From contig CATKHK010000002.1 in NCBI GenBank assembly GCA_949751835.1, positions 868,001 to 932,000 on the forward strand: a stretch of 64,000 nt of DNA, given 5' to 3'. The notes under the pieces were generated by a model. It searched no databases. It was not told the origin of the DNA and saw nothing but the letters and a program-made list of their open reading frames with translations. This stretch comes from Blepharisma japonicum. Taxonomy: Eukaryota > Ciliophora > Heterotrichea > Heterotrichida > Blepharismidae. A program made the position numbers and the translations under genes. Of this stretch, positions 11,815 to 22,807 are shown one piece after another (within the stretch, counting starts at the first letter, position 1; the number at the start of each line of letters is the position of its first letter).

Positions 11815-14800
11815 ATGTCCAAAGAAAACAAACCAATAAGAGCTGCCCAGGGACCCAAAAAACACTTGGGAATAAGCGAATATGGAATTTTTTTTGGCTA
11901 TTCGACTCCGTGTGAAGACTTGCCTATTATAGAAGAAAAGGAACATCTAGAAAAAACGGTGAAGATTTACCTGTCAAAATTTGCAGGAAAAGATGATTGG
12001 GAAGAGAAGAGAAATTTATATACGGCGCTAATTGTCACGCTCGAAATGGTGACGAACAACGGAGATGTACTGAAGAGTATGCGGCTTCCATCAGGAGATG
12101 CCATTGTCACTTTTACAAATGGCAAAACAAGAGAAGAAATGATAAGGAGAGGAGGATTAATTGTTAATCCACATTTCTTTATTCAGAAATTTAGGAGAAA
12201 TAGTAAACTAGATAAAATGGAGAAGCCAAAATTCCCATACGATTCCTCATCAATAGTATCAGACCTTATTATGACCTGGTCGTTTCCGATGATTGCGAAA
12301 TATCAAAAACTTGAGGTAAACCCTTCAACTCTAATGGATGTTCCAGCAAATCTCAACCTCGACTCCTTATATGAAAAATTTTCTCAGAAGTGGAAAGAGG
12401 AATTGTTAAAACATCCCAAACCCAATTTACTTAGAGTGGTTTGCAAAATTTTTGGCTGGGAGTATTTTTTTACTATTCTCCCTATGATGTTTAGCTATAT
12501 TTTTCTCCTGTGTCAATCTGTCCTGGTCATGTTTGCTATACGATATATGGACTCTGACGACGTTGATGATTATCAAGGAGCCCTTCTAATTCTTGGCTTT
12601 GCTGGCTTAATGATAATAGGGACTCTTACCAATAACTTATCAGGATTGAGAATTGTCCTCCTCATTGGGAGATTAAAAAATACACTTGCACGAGCAGTAG
12701 CAAATAAAATCCTGGACATGAAACTTACAGAGCTTCAAGGAAACAATAAAGGAAAAGTCATCAATTTGATATCAACTGATATGGAGCTTCTCGAATTTTT
12801 TATTACTTCAACTTGAATGTGGGTGTTGCCTATTTATTTAGCAGGTGCTTTTGTTGTCCTTGGAGTCATAATGGGACCTGCAGGTGTGATAGGCTTGATT
12901 GTTTTAACTCTTCATGTCCCACTTATTCTTTGGCTTAGTAAGTATGCGATGAGAATAAAAATAACTCTAGCACAAATCAGTGACATGAGAATTAAGATGG
13001 TCAGCAATTTAATTGAAGGGATAAGAATCGTTAAGCTCTATGGCTGGGAAGAGCCGTTTATTAAATACCTTTGTGATTATAAGCAGGAAGAATTCAAAAG
13101 GTTTGAGTCGTCTGGGTTTATCAATGGACTCTTAAAAGTACTTATTTTTAGTGGAACTGGGATTACAATGTTTATTATGCTGGCACTCTATAATGCTTTT
13201 GGGAATACGATAAAAGCTGAAATTGTATATTTAGTTTTTTCAATTTTATTCCAAACCCAATACTCGATTGATACAGTTATAACTGGAGTGAGGACTACCT
13301 TACTGGTATTAACTGCTATCAAGCGAAGCAACCAATGCCTGCTGATCCCTGAAAAATCCACTATTCCAATAGAAGAGTCCCAAAAAAGATCTGTTAGAGT
13401 TAACCATGCTTATTTTTCATGGCAAGATATAGTTCCAGCCAATAGCAAAACTGATAGTAACTTATTAGATGATAATGCCAATGAAATTTGTTTGCATGAT
13501 ATCAATTTCAAGCTAAGAAATGGAAAATTATTAGTCGTTGTTGGGCCTGTAGGAGCCGGAAAAAGTTCTTTACTAATGGGACTTTTAGGCGAAATAAACA
13601 TAGTCCAAGGAGATTATAAGCTAAATCATACTGTAGCCTATGCCTCAGATGAACCTTGGCTGGTCGCTGGGAGCATCAAAGAAAATATTCTTATGGGTTT
13701 AGAATATGATGAAAATGTATATAAAGAAACTGTAGCAGCTTGTGCACTTACCAAAGATTTTGAGTTATTTGAAACTGGAGATGAAACTTTAGTTGGAGAC
13801 CGTGGAATCACTCTAAGTGGAGGCCAAAAAGCAAGAATTTCATTAGCAAGAGCTGTTTATTCACAGAAAGAAATACTCTTTCTTGATGATCCACTTAGCG
13901 CAGTTGATGCTGAAGTAAGTGGAATTCTGTTTAACGAATGTATAAAAAAGGCTTTGAAAGGGAAAACTGTAATTCTAGTGACTCATCAAGTAAACATTCT
14001 TTCTCAAGCTGATAAAATTTTAGTTTTAGATGAAGGGTCTCAAATTTTCTTTGGAAATTATGAAAATTTTTTGCAAACTCCTGCTGCACTTGCAGTTATT
14101 GGAGAAATTGGATTTGAGAAGCATAAAACCCATACTGGGCAAGAGACTGAAAAAAAAGCTGGGGAAACTGAAAAAGTTTTCGCTAAGCAAAAAATAGATG
14201 AAGAAGAAATTGTAAAAACTGTCAAAGCCTCAACAATTTATTGGAGATATTTCAAATATGGGTTTAAGTGAACCATCATGCTAATTTTTATAATCCTCTT
14301 ACTTCTCTTTTCCCAAGCGTCTTATCTCAGCATCGTTTATTGGCCATCATATTGGTCGCGCCAAAGCTCAGACAAGCAAGATGAGTCTTATTATTTGTGG
14401 ATGTTTAGCATATTAGTCGGAATTGTATACATTGCTGGTATTTTTAGGATTTTTTCAGTTATAAAGCTATGTAATACAGCCAACAGGGATCTTCATAACG
14501 CAGCTGTAAGAGGAATCACTGAGACTCCAACTGTGTTCTTTGATAAAAACCCAACTGGTCGTATAATCAATAGGTTTACGAAAGATGTGGGGATTATTGA
14601 TGAACCTATGACTCACATGATTTTGCTAGGAAGCGATAGGTCATTGTTTATCCTTGGCTCGGTTGTTATGATGTGTGTAGTAAATCCTTATTTGATAGCA
14701 TTTTTCCCTATATGGATAATAGTGGCAATTTGTGTATTTAAGTATTCCTTGTCTATAACGAAAGGATTCAGAAGACTTGAATTGGTTTCCAGGAGTCCTA

Positions 14801-15972
14801 TAATAACTTGTATAAGTGCAATGATAAACGGCTTATCCACTATTAGAAGTATGGATATGCAGGAAAACTTTAAAAAACTTATAAATGGGCTGATACTAGA
14901 AAATTATAAATCATATATTGGCTATCATATGTGTCTCAGATTTTCGCAGCTATATGTCGATTTAGGCTGTGTTCTTTTGACTATTGCTAACGTCTCTTTA
15001 ATTATCGGGACAAAAGGGAGCCTAAACCCTAATTTGGCAGGAATCAGTCTATCTTTAACATGTGGGCTTCTAGGAAACTCTTCAGTTTGGACTAAAACTA
15101 TGGTCGAAATCAGCAACCTAATGGCTTCAGCCCAGCGACTCCTTGAGTATTCTGATATGAAGTCTGAAGGAGACTATGAAACAGCCAATAAATTCAATAT
15201 AACCAAAGGAAAAATACAATTTGACAATGTTTTTATGAAATATCGAGAAAACTTTGATTTTGCCTTAAAAGGTCTTTCTTTTACTATAGAACCTGGCCTA
15301 AAAGTTGGAATTGTAGGGAGAACAGGTGCTGGGAAATCCTCAATTTTACAAGTTCTATTCAGATTGGTAAATCCTTCTCAAGGGACTATATATATAGATG
15401 ATCAGGACTATTTAGTAGCTGGCCTTCATCAATTAAGAAAACAGATGTCAGTTATTCCTCAGCAAGCTATTATCTTTAATGCAACTTTTAGAGATAATTT
15501 AGACCCATTCCATGAGCATAGCACTGATGAAATTTTGGCAGCTCTTAATGAAGTAAATCTTAGCAGCGTTGTAAGCTCATTGGGAAACGGCTTAGAAACT
15601 TATATAAGAGGGGAAGGCATAAATTTGTCATCAGGACAAAAACAGTTAGTGTGCTTAGCCAGAGCCATTTTGAAAAAAAATAAAGTAGTAATGATGGATG
15701 AAGCTACAGCAAATGTAGACAATGAGACTGATAATATGATAAATTCTATAGTTAAAACCAAGTTTCAAGGCTGCACACTATTAATCATTGCTCATAGACT
15801 GAGGACGATTATTGACAGCGATAGAATTCTGGTAGTTTCTGAAGGGATCTGCCAAGAAGAAGGCAAACCAGTCGACCTCGCAGCCCAGGAAGATTCATTT
15901 TTCAGAAAAATGATCGACCATACAGGCATTGAAGAGTCAAAATATCTGCTTAATAAACTCAATATATTCTAA
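11815..15972 (+). CDS. ABCC-type (MRP-like) full ABC transporter, copy 2, with N-terminal extension
   Basis: 1385 residues from ATG 11815, with TGA as Trp at 12814 and 14269, where copy 1 has TGG. From MEKPKFPYDSS (12217) onward it is nearly identical to copy 1, with the same NBD1 (GPVGAGKSS, LSGGQ, FLDDPLSAVD) and NBD2 (GRTGAGKSS, LSSGQ, MMDEATANVD) motifs and TMD1-NBD1-TMD2-NBD2 order. The first 134 residues (MSKENKPIRAAQGPKK..) have no counterpart in copy 1, no transmembrane segment and no family I recognise; they include DDWEEKRNLYTALIVTLEMV and NGKTREEMIRRGG. The start could be 11815 (long) or 12217 (as in copy 1). The open frame and lack of stops across the extension favour the long form, moderately. 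Same expected role as copy 1. Confidence 0.88.
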
Positions 15973-15987
15973 AAATATTTGATAAAA

Positions 15988-16425
15988 TTAGTTTCTTGAA
16001 TAACTACAAATGCTGCATATATTTTCGTTAGCCTGATTCAGTTTTCCACATCTCTGACATCGCCAATTTGTCTTTTTTATAACATGCTGAATTAAATTTG
16101 TTGAAATTTGAGAAACTTTAGGCTTAGGCGGTTCCATTGCTGGAGCATTCTTTTTTTTAGTGACTTTTAAATAGAGACCTTGTCCATTCATAGTCTCTAC
16201 AGCTCTTGCAAAATCTGCTTCACTTTTTAATGGTCTTCAGTGGAGTTCTTCTCCATCATCTTCAAATTCAACAGTCAAATAATTCCAGGATACTCCTAAT
16301 TCTTTGCAAACCCTTTCGGAAAGCTCGTGAATGCTTCTTGGAAAATCTGAATAACTTCTAGGGCCTTCTTCGTTGACATTTAGAATAAAAGATAAATTTT
16401 CAATAGGTCCTAATTTTTCGACCAT
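15988..16425 (-). CDS. Small PB1-like and RanBP2-type zinc-finger protein
   Basis: 145 residues, TGA read as Trp at 16237 (EELHWRPLK). The N-terminal ~80 residues (SFILNVNEEGPRSYSDFP.., LTVEFEDDGEELHWRPL, SEADFARAVE) look like a PB1/ubiquitin-like fold. The C-terminus has one RanBP2 finger: NWRCQRCGKLNQANENICSICSY, with C-x2-C-x10-C-x2-C spacing, Trp before the first Cys and the usual Asn in the loop. Such fingers bind ubiquitin or RNA. It converges on ABC copy 2 with only 15 nt between stops. The PB1 assignment is weaker than the finger. Confidence 0.75.
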
Positions 16426-16556
16426 TTTATGATTTATAGAAGCTAAGCTAAGAATTATTTTATATGGGAAGCTGCAGTTTTATTTGGATTTTGCATGCAG
16501 TGCAAATAAGCTTATGATAATTTATAGAGCATATCATCACTTGCATTAATTGCTAA

Positions 16557-16949
16557 GGTGTGGGATATAATGTTAAATATGTTAGATTCCTGTCTCATAA
16601 AGTTATTAGAAATAATAATTTAAATGTTTGAATACTGAAAATATTGCTAGTCTTTGTACTTTGCAATAATAAATGACTCGCATAACCTTCAGTAATTATA
16701 AAAACTCTTTGAATCCGTAAACAAATATTCTTTTACTTCTCATTGCAATATATGCTCTCAAAGACAGCTAACCATTATGATAAAATAGTGAGTCATAATC
16801 AATACTAACAACCTTCTAAATTCCATTTTATTTTATCTCAATAATTTCTGATTTATTTTCCTACATCCAAATTTCTCCTTTCTCTTCTAATTCTTAATTT
16901 CCATAATCACCCTATTTAGCTTATTTTCATCATAGCCTAATAAAAAGGG
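16557..16949. other. Intergenic between zinc-finger gene and 14-3-3
   Basis: AT-rich and without coding potential on either strand. It presumably carries the promoter of the 14-3-3 gene; pyrimidine-rich runs near 16800-16900 are the only visible feature. Confidence 0.5.
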
Positions 16950-17702
16950 ATGGAGGACTTAACCTACAAAGCCAAACTCGCTGAACAGGCCGAGAGATAC
17001 GATGACATGATCAATATCATGAAAAACGTTATCAACCAAGCCACTGAGCTCAACGTGGACCAAAGAAACCTCCTAAGTGTCGGCTACAAAAACATTGTCG
17101 GTGTCCGCAGGACCGCATGGCGAACAATTTCTGCATTAGAAGCCAAAGAAGACTCTCGTGGAAACGCCAAAAGAGTGGAACTTGCCCGTGCTTACCGTCT
17201 GAAAATTGAAGAAGAGCTGAACAAATCTTGCCAAGAAATTCTTGATGAGATCACACTGATCCTCAATAAAAAGCAAAATTCCAAAGAAGCCCAGGTCTTC
17301 TTTTTAAAGATGCAAGGAGATTACTATAGATATATGGCTGAGTACCAGACCTCAGAAGTCAATAGAGCTAGGTATGGGAATGCTGCAGCTGAGAACGCTG
17401 CGAGGGTTTACCAACAAGCCTTGGACCTTGCAACTGCTGAGTTGCCACCAACTCACCCAATTAGGTTAGGATTGGCTTTGAATTATTCAGTGTTTTTCTA
17501 TGAAGTCAAAGAACAGCCAAACGAAGCATGCAATATGGCAAGAAATGCATTCGATCAAGCCATTGCAGAGCTCGACAACTTAGATGAAGACCAATATAAA
17601 GACAGCACCACTATCATGCAGCTCATCAGAGACAACTTGACACTTTGGACTTCTGAAATGCAAGAAGAGCCAAAAGACTCCGCTCAAGTAGAAGACCTTT
17701 AA
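16950..17702 (+). CDS. 14-3-3 protein
   Basis: 250 residues, normal length. Signature 1 is present as RNLLSVGYKN, and signature 2 as YKDSTTIMQLIRDNLTLW near the C-terminus. The phosphopeptide-binding groove residues of the family (Lys in SVGYKN, RR in GVRRTAW, YYRYMAE) are visible. It acts as a dimeric adaptor binding phosphoserine/phosphothreonine partners in the cytosol. The acidic variable tail (EEPKDSAQVEDL) is typical. Both tryptophan-type codons checked are TGG; codon choice resembles GAPDH, in keeping with an abundant protein. No intron is needed. Confidence 0.97.
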   Translation: MEDLTYKAKLAEQAERYDDMINIMKNVINQATELNVDQRNLLSVGYKNIVGVRRTAWRTISALEAKEDSRGNAKRVELARAYRLKIEEELNKSCQEILDEITLILNKKQNSKEAQVFFLKMQGDYYRYMAEYQTSEVNRARYGNAAAENAARVYQQALDLATAELPPTHPIRLGLALNYSVFFYEVKEQPNEACNMARNAFDQAIAELDNLDEDQYKDSTTIMQLIRDNLTLWTSEMQEEPKDSAQVEDL

Positions 17703-17815
17703 GAAATTTAACAGCAGGATTTTTTAAATGGTTTTTATTAATTTTCATTCAAAATAAGCCATTCTGATAATGCAAAATCTATATAAATTGTTTTTTGATT
17801 TACTTTTATAATAAA

Positions 17816-19975
17816 ATGCAAGACGAAGGACATGAGTAATATTTATGAAGATTTTCTTCACTATTAGACGATATAGAAAGCCAAAATATAGCCCCAATAC
17901 AAGAAAGTTATCAGCAAATACTTAACAAATTTGGGAGTGTAGGGATCCGTGCCTGAAAAAATATTTTAAATGACTTAAGCATACAATATAGCATTGATTT
18001 GAGCCCTATACTAAATGAACTGAAATCTCAAGGCAATGATGAGTATTTTTTATGTAGTCACTTTCCAATTGAAAATATATTGGAAATAATCAAAAATTAT
18101 TGTAAAGCAAAATTAATGGAGCAGCCGAAACGGTCACCTCCGAAGATTGGAAGCAGAAGCAGTATAAGAAAAGCTAGTGAAAGATATATTGAATCTGACA
18201 TTGATGAAAAATTTGCATTGGAAAACCCTGAATTTCAGAATAAAAAGAATTTTGATGAATTTATTAGAAGACTTAATTTGAATAAAGCCTGGCTAAGCAA
18301 CATATTAAGCACAATAACTCCATATGATTTATTCGATGAACTTCTTGCTAAATGCAAAATAAATGCAACGATTAACCAAATAAAAGGCTTTAAGGAGCAG
18401 TTACAAAACTATATAAAAAAAGAAAATCCATCATTTGACTACGAGCCGTTTATTATGCCAGAAATCGACAAAATGCTTGAAAATGAAGAAAAATTAGAAT
18501 ATGAAGGAAAAAATTCAAAAGATAAGCCAAAAATTGACCAAGTTTCTCTAGAAGACTTTATAAAACTTATTAAGAATTGGTTTAAATTTGAAAACCCAGA
18601 ACTGCTACCATATCAAAACAATCCTCCAAGCAAGCAGAGCTTGCAGCCAAGTTTTATCTCCAAAATTTCAGAAATCAGCCCTATAAATAATTCTCAAAAT
18701 ACAACACAGCCATTAGATTTCCAGCAGAAACTTATCCAGACAATTTCTGAATATGAAATGATCAGAGCCCAAAAATTGCAAAATAATGAAGATGTCTCAA
18801 TTATTGATAATTTAATTGGAACTTTAAGAAATCAGCTTAAAAAAGCTCCAAACACTTCAAAATCGAAAAAAGAAAGACCTTTTGAAGAGCGTTGCCTAAG
18901 TGGTCTTCATGAAATTTTTTCCTATTATGCTGTTCAGCAGAAACTTTTAGGAAAAACCCCAACTTTTGATGCAATTCAAAAAAACTCTGAAACGCTGAAT
19001 ATAGGGAAATATTTAAAATTTTGCAGGGATTTTGAAGTAATGGATAAGCATCGTTCGTCAGAGAAGAAGTTTATAACTGAGCAGACAGCAAAAAAAATTT
19101 TTGCAAAATACTCAGTTTTGCAAAAAGAGATGGATGAAGCTAGTTTCATCCAATCTTTAATACTAATGGCGCAATTTTATTTTGATGCAGAATATGATAA
19201 AATTTATGGAACAGATTACAAATCTATTAGCCCAGATGAAAAGAAAATCCAATTTTTTGAGCTTATTGGCTGCCATGACCCTCAGATTTTTTCTCAAAGA
19301 TTAAAAGGGTTTTTAAGACCTTTTGACTCTGAAGTACCCACAAGGCTTCCAGAAAATGATATAAGTAAAAGATATAAACATCAGCCCTTGAAAACTCAGC
19401 ATCAAAAACAAATGGTTGAAGAATGAAAAAAACAAAAAGACACTGAAAGGAGACAACAGCATTCCTCCATCATGGAAAAATCCTCACGAATAAAAATTTC
19501 GTCGTGCGAGCCAGCTCCTGCAGATGCCATTGCTACTGTCCACCAAGTTCCTGCACCTGAAGGGTATAAAAACAAAATGATGAAAAAAAATGAAACTGTT
19601 ACATGAAAAGGTCTAGGAGAAATGACTGTAAATGATTTATTAAAAGATGAAGAATTCAATTATGACACATTAATAGCTGATAGTAATGACAGTGGAGATG
19701 AATTTCTAAAAAAGCAATACCCACTTCCAAAATCTCAATCCCAAGCAGTTCTCGAAATAAATCCAAAAATATCATATAAAAAGGAAATTCTCCAAAACCA
19801 TAACGAAGCACGACATTTAAAAAGCTTAACAAATCAGACACTCCAAAGGGCTGATGAACTATTAGAAGCTGCAAGAAAATCTGAAGATAGTCGGATACAG
19901 CGAGGGTTAAAATTAGTTGATGCAAGAATGAACCGAATGAACCAATACGCTGCTAAATTAAGAAAGGGTAATTAA
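17816..19975 (+). CDS. Hypothetical 714-residue protein, possible p25-alpha-like C-terminal module
   Basis: ATG at 17816, one 15-nt intron (17836-17850), in-frame TGA as Trp near 17957, 19425 and 19604. The exon sum is a multiple of three. The N-terminal third is helical with Lys/Glu/Asn-rich linkers. The segment around EERCLSGLHEIFSYYAVQQK, KYLKFCRDFEVM and KKIFAKYSVLQKEMDEASFI has the layout of TPPP/p25-alpha or EF-hand-like folds (F..FCrDF..M, then FxK...ISxxxF), but I cannot confirm this. The C-terminal 180 residues are charged and helical (LKSLTNQTLQRADELLEAAR). It might be cytoskeletal or ciliary; this is inference only. It is one gene, not the two that a standard-code reading would suggest. 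Confidence 0.7.
17836..17850 (+). other. 15-nt intron in the 714-residue hypothetical gene
   Basis: GTAATATTTATGAAG. Splicing joins MQDEGH to EFSSLLDDIES. It lies in phase 2, with in-frame TAA if retained. Confidence 0.8.
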
Positions 19976-20141
19976 TACTTTTAATTAAATTATCTATATA
20001 AAAATCCAGGATTCCTGAAGCTTAAAGAAATTTAAATTTGGCAATTTTTAATTCATGACAGATAAAAGATTGTGATCATCAAAATGGATGATTGGTATAT
20101 ATGGATATATTTAATTGAAATTCTGATAAATATTCCGATAA

Positions 20142-20426
20142 ATGGGTCTGTGTATAACCAAATCGATCACTTCTAGAAAGGTCAAAATAAGTGAGATAAA
20201 AAAAACTTACAAATTGTCAGAAAAAGATAAAAGGAAACTTTGGAAACGGAAAGCGATAAATGCTCCTCAACTTGTAATTAGCAGCAGCCTCTTGTATAAA
20301 AGAAGGATGCTACAAATTGAAAAAGTACAGACACAAGCGCAGATGACTGCTTGTGACAGTAATTCTATGTCAGCAATTGCGTGCAGCTGTGCACAGTGTA
20401 ATGAGCTGAGCTTAGTTAGGAATTAA
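20142..20426 (+). CDS. Small basic protein with putative N-myristoylation/palmitoylation signal
   Basis: 94 residues, unrecognised. The start MGLCITKS has Gly2, a hydroxy residue at position 6 and Cys4, the pattern of dual acylated membrane proteins. The middle is strongly basic (KISEIKKTYKLSEKDKRKLWKRK). The C-terminus has a C-rich run (IACSCAQC). The frame is free of TAA/TAG, but the ORF is short enough for chance; the acylation signal at the very start is the main support. It lies alone between two longer plus-strand genes. Confidence 0.4.
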   Translation: MGLCITKSITSRKVKISEIKKTYKLSEKDKRKLWKRKAINAPQLVISSSLLYKRRMLQIEKVQTQAQMTACDSNSMSAIACSCAQCNELSLVRN

Positions 20427-21122
20427 ATTAATTCTAAAATTTTGTTTAAAGCCTTCTGCTTCAGCTAAATTTTCGGGTTAAGAAGAAAAGGAATTTGTGA
20501 TTAGAAAATTTGCAAGTAAGTTTGAGATGATTATAAATGACTGGCTGGCCATATTTTGTATATTTCATTTACGATTAAATTTTTATTTATTTTTTGAATT
20601 AACTATAGAAATTCATAACTTTTGAATAATCACAATAGATAATATTTTTAATCAATTTATTTTGCAAAGTTGTGAAGGAAGTGTTAAAAAATGGATTTTG
20701 TCAGTAATGATGATTGCGAGTAATTTCGCTTATATTTAATAAAAATGAAATTTATTAAGCTTTTATATAAAAAAACAATAAATTGTATTAGATTTATATC
20801 ATATTTCTAAGAAATTAATAACTTATTCTAAAAATATATTTATAGTTAGTTAAAAGAGATAATAGAAATATACTAAAATAAATTATCTAATAAATAAATT
20901 GAAAAGTAGTAAATAAGTTTTTATTGATGGTAGTTAAAAAATAGAAAAATAAGAAAAATTGTATGCATTAAAATTTTTCAATACTTATAATTAATAATTA
21001 TTATTAAGAAAATTTTAATTGATTAAGTCTTTTACATCTCATAACTAAATTAAATATAAACACGTCAGCTATTTTTCAAATATGGCTAATCCTAATCTCT
21101 GAGTCTCTCTGATATATAAATA
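20427..21122. other. Intergenic, extremely AT-rich
   Basis: Roughly 700 nt upstream of the bZIP gene with long A/T runs and no open frame. A TATATAAATA stretch sits directly before the bZIP ATG (about 21112-21121), possibly a start-site element. Confidence 0.5.
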
Positions 21123-22439
21123 ATGGAAGATATAAATTTCGATACAGTGTTCGATAGCGTTCTTGATCAATATTTAAACCCAGACCTTGACCAAGCGTCT
21201 ACAAACGTTTCTCCAATAGAAAATGAAGATCCTTATTTCAATTTGGATCCAATTCCCACATATAATTCTCAAGATATATTCCTCTCAGAAAAAGATCCAA
21301 AAATCCTTTCTCATTCACTTCTGCTGCAAAATTTCGACAATTCCGATTACATCCGATCAGAAATCTGCTCCTTATGTGGGAAAAATCTCGTAAAATCTGA
21401 AGATGACACCTGCAAAATCCCAAAAAAGCGAAAAAGGCTTGATGCAACCCCTTCTTGCGCATCTACTAAAGTATGCCTAGAATGCAAAAAACTTGAGATC
21501 AAAGACTTAAACAGCTACAAAAATGCTTCAAAAACATCCAAAATGGTCATAAAAAGAGAAAATGCTAAAAAAGCATTTTTACAAAAAAAGAGTGAGGAAT
21601 TGCAAAAATTGGAAGAGGAAGAAAAATTAACCCTTGAATTGTGTAAAAATTTGCCAATTGAAGAACAGAAAAGGCTTAAGCAAAAAATGAGAAATAGAGT
21701 TTCCGCACAAAGAAGCAGAGATAAAAAGAAAGAACTGCTTACGCAACTAATAGAAGAAAACGAGGATTTAAAATCAAAAAATAGCGAGCTAAAAAGAAGA
21801 CTTATTGAAGCAGAAAATGAAAACGCTCATTTAAAAAGGCAACTCTCTCATGAGTATATTGGAGATTCAGGCAGCAGCATGCCAAAGACAGCTAAATACC
21901 TTTCTCTTGGATTTATTGCTGCTATATCAGTGATAATGATCGTGTCTTCTTCTCAGCCACAAATGCAAGGGACTGAGCTAAAAGCTTTACCTTCAAGAAA
22001 ATTGATTGAAGTCCCAGCAATTCGCCAAAAAGGTGAGGTAAAAGTTATTGATGAGGTTAGTATTTTTCCTGATAAAGATAAATACTTACCTATAAGTGAT
22101 CTAAATGAATATCGGCAGAATCGCATGGATATGTATGAAAACGTCCCAAGTTTCCGGTCATTTGAAGGTTCAAATGATCCTTGCGCTAGAAATATGATAA
22201 ATCAAGTGCGGGATGGGAAATTCACTACTTTATTCTGCCCAAGTATTCAGGCATTTTGGGATCAAAGCCAAGAATCCCCAAACCTACAATTCATCCAAAT
22301 CGTAACTCCGCTAGAAAGTATGTCAGGGTTAGCTCCAGCAACTCCAATAGATCCATCACAGGATTATATGCTAGAAATCATATGTAAAGTAACAGATGTC
22401 AAAGTAATGCCTGCGATATCTGCTACTATAGATCCATAA
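21123..22439 (+). CDS. Membrane-anchored bZIP transcription factor (ATF6/bZIP28-like layout)
   Basis: 438 residues. The bZIP basic region at ~185-202 has the N-x7-R core (N191 RVSAQRS R199), followed by leucine-zipper heptads (LIEENEDLKSKNSELKRRL..). A single hydrophobic span at ~260-277 (YLSLGFIAAISVIMIVSS) lies after the zipper, with ~160 residues beyond. That order (activation region, bZIP, TM, lumenal tail) is that of ER stress sensors released by intramembrane proteolysis. Two CxxC pairs precede the basic region (CSLC at ~82, CLEC at ~118) with a KKRKR patch between, suggesting a zinc site and nuclear signal. Function as an unfolded-protein-response factor is inferred from topology, not from orthology. 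It is convergent with LC8, 38 nt apart. Confidence 0.85.
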   Translation: MEDINFDTVFDSVLDQYLNPDLDQASTNVSPIENEDPYFNLDPIPTYNSQDIFLSEKDPKILSHSLLLQNFDNSDYIRSEICSLCGKNLVKSEDDTCKIPKKRKRLDATPSCASTKVCLECKKLEIKDLNSYKNASKTSKMVIKRENAKKAFLQKKSEELQKLEEEEKLTLELCKNLPIEEQKRLKQKMRNRVSAQRSRDKKKELLTQLIEENEDLKSKNSELKRRLIEAENENAHLKRQLSHEYIGDSGSSMPKTAKYLSLGFIAAISVIMIVSSSQPQMQGTELKALPSRKLIEVPAIRQKGEVKVIDEVSIFPDKDKYLPISDLNEYRQNRMDMYENVPSFRSFEGSNDPCARNMINQVRDGKFTTLFCPSIQAFWDQSQESPNLQFIQIVTPLESMSGLAPATPIDPSQDYMLEIICKVTDVKVMPAISATIDP

Positions 22440-22477
22440 AATAAGTGTAAATTCTAATTTTAATATCTAGTTAAGGA

Positions 22478-22753
22478 TTAAGCACTTTTGAAGAGTAAAA
22501 TTCCAATCGGTCCTATGTAAAAATAAATATAATTTCTTGCCTCAAATGTTACGTGGGCTCCAAAGTGCCTGCCTACAATGCAATGCCAATGAGGCTGATA
22601 CCTGTCTTCAAATGTTTTCTTTATATGAGAAGCGATTTCTTTTTCAGTGCTTTTCACAGATATTGCATTGATGGCAGTCTCGATTGCAAAATCTTTCATT
22701 TCTGGCTCCATTTCGTCAATCTTGATAACTGCGCTAAGGTTTCCTGAAGTCAT
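22478..22753 (-). CDS. DYNLL1: Dynein light chain LC8
   Basis: 91 residues, full length for LC8. Core motifs are present: VIKIDEMEPEMKDFAIETA, then DRYQPHWHCIVGRHFGAHVTFEARNYIYFYIGPIGILLFKSA, almost matching the textbook family. It is a dimeric hub that binds short linear motifs; part of cytoplasmic and axonemal dyneins. The only tryptophan is TGG. It starts 54 nt downstream of the pseudokinase stop, on the same strand. Confidence 0.97.
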   Translation of the reverse strand: MTSGNLSAVIKIDEMEPEMKDFAIETAINAISVKSTEKEIASHIKKTFEDRYQPHWHCIVGRHFGAHVTFEARNYIYFYIGPIGILLFKSA

Positions 22754-22807
22754 TTTTATTTATTTATTTACAACTGTCCGATTTAATTTTATTGAAAGAA
22801 TATTTAT

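Larger units (their letters stand above)
11271..16556 (+). repeat. Tandem duplication, unit 2 (ABC transporter with extension + intact zinc-finger gene)
   Basis: Second unit of the duplication. Its upstream block (TTTGTGCAAATAAAAATGTC near 11275 up to about 11490) matches 6693-6910. It then diverges completely until GAAATTTAGGAGAAATAG at about 12186, where identity to copy 1 (6913) resumes abruptly. About 680 nt is therefore present only here. It ends near 16556. Confidence 0.85.

Noticed and set aside
7130-14271. Treating each TGA-bounded ORF in the ABC region as a separate gene
   Set aside because: Paralogue alignment shows the TGA codons stand for Trp; the pieces are single transporters.
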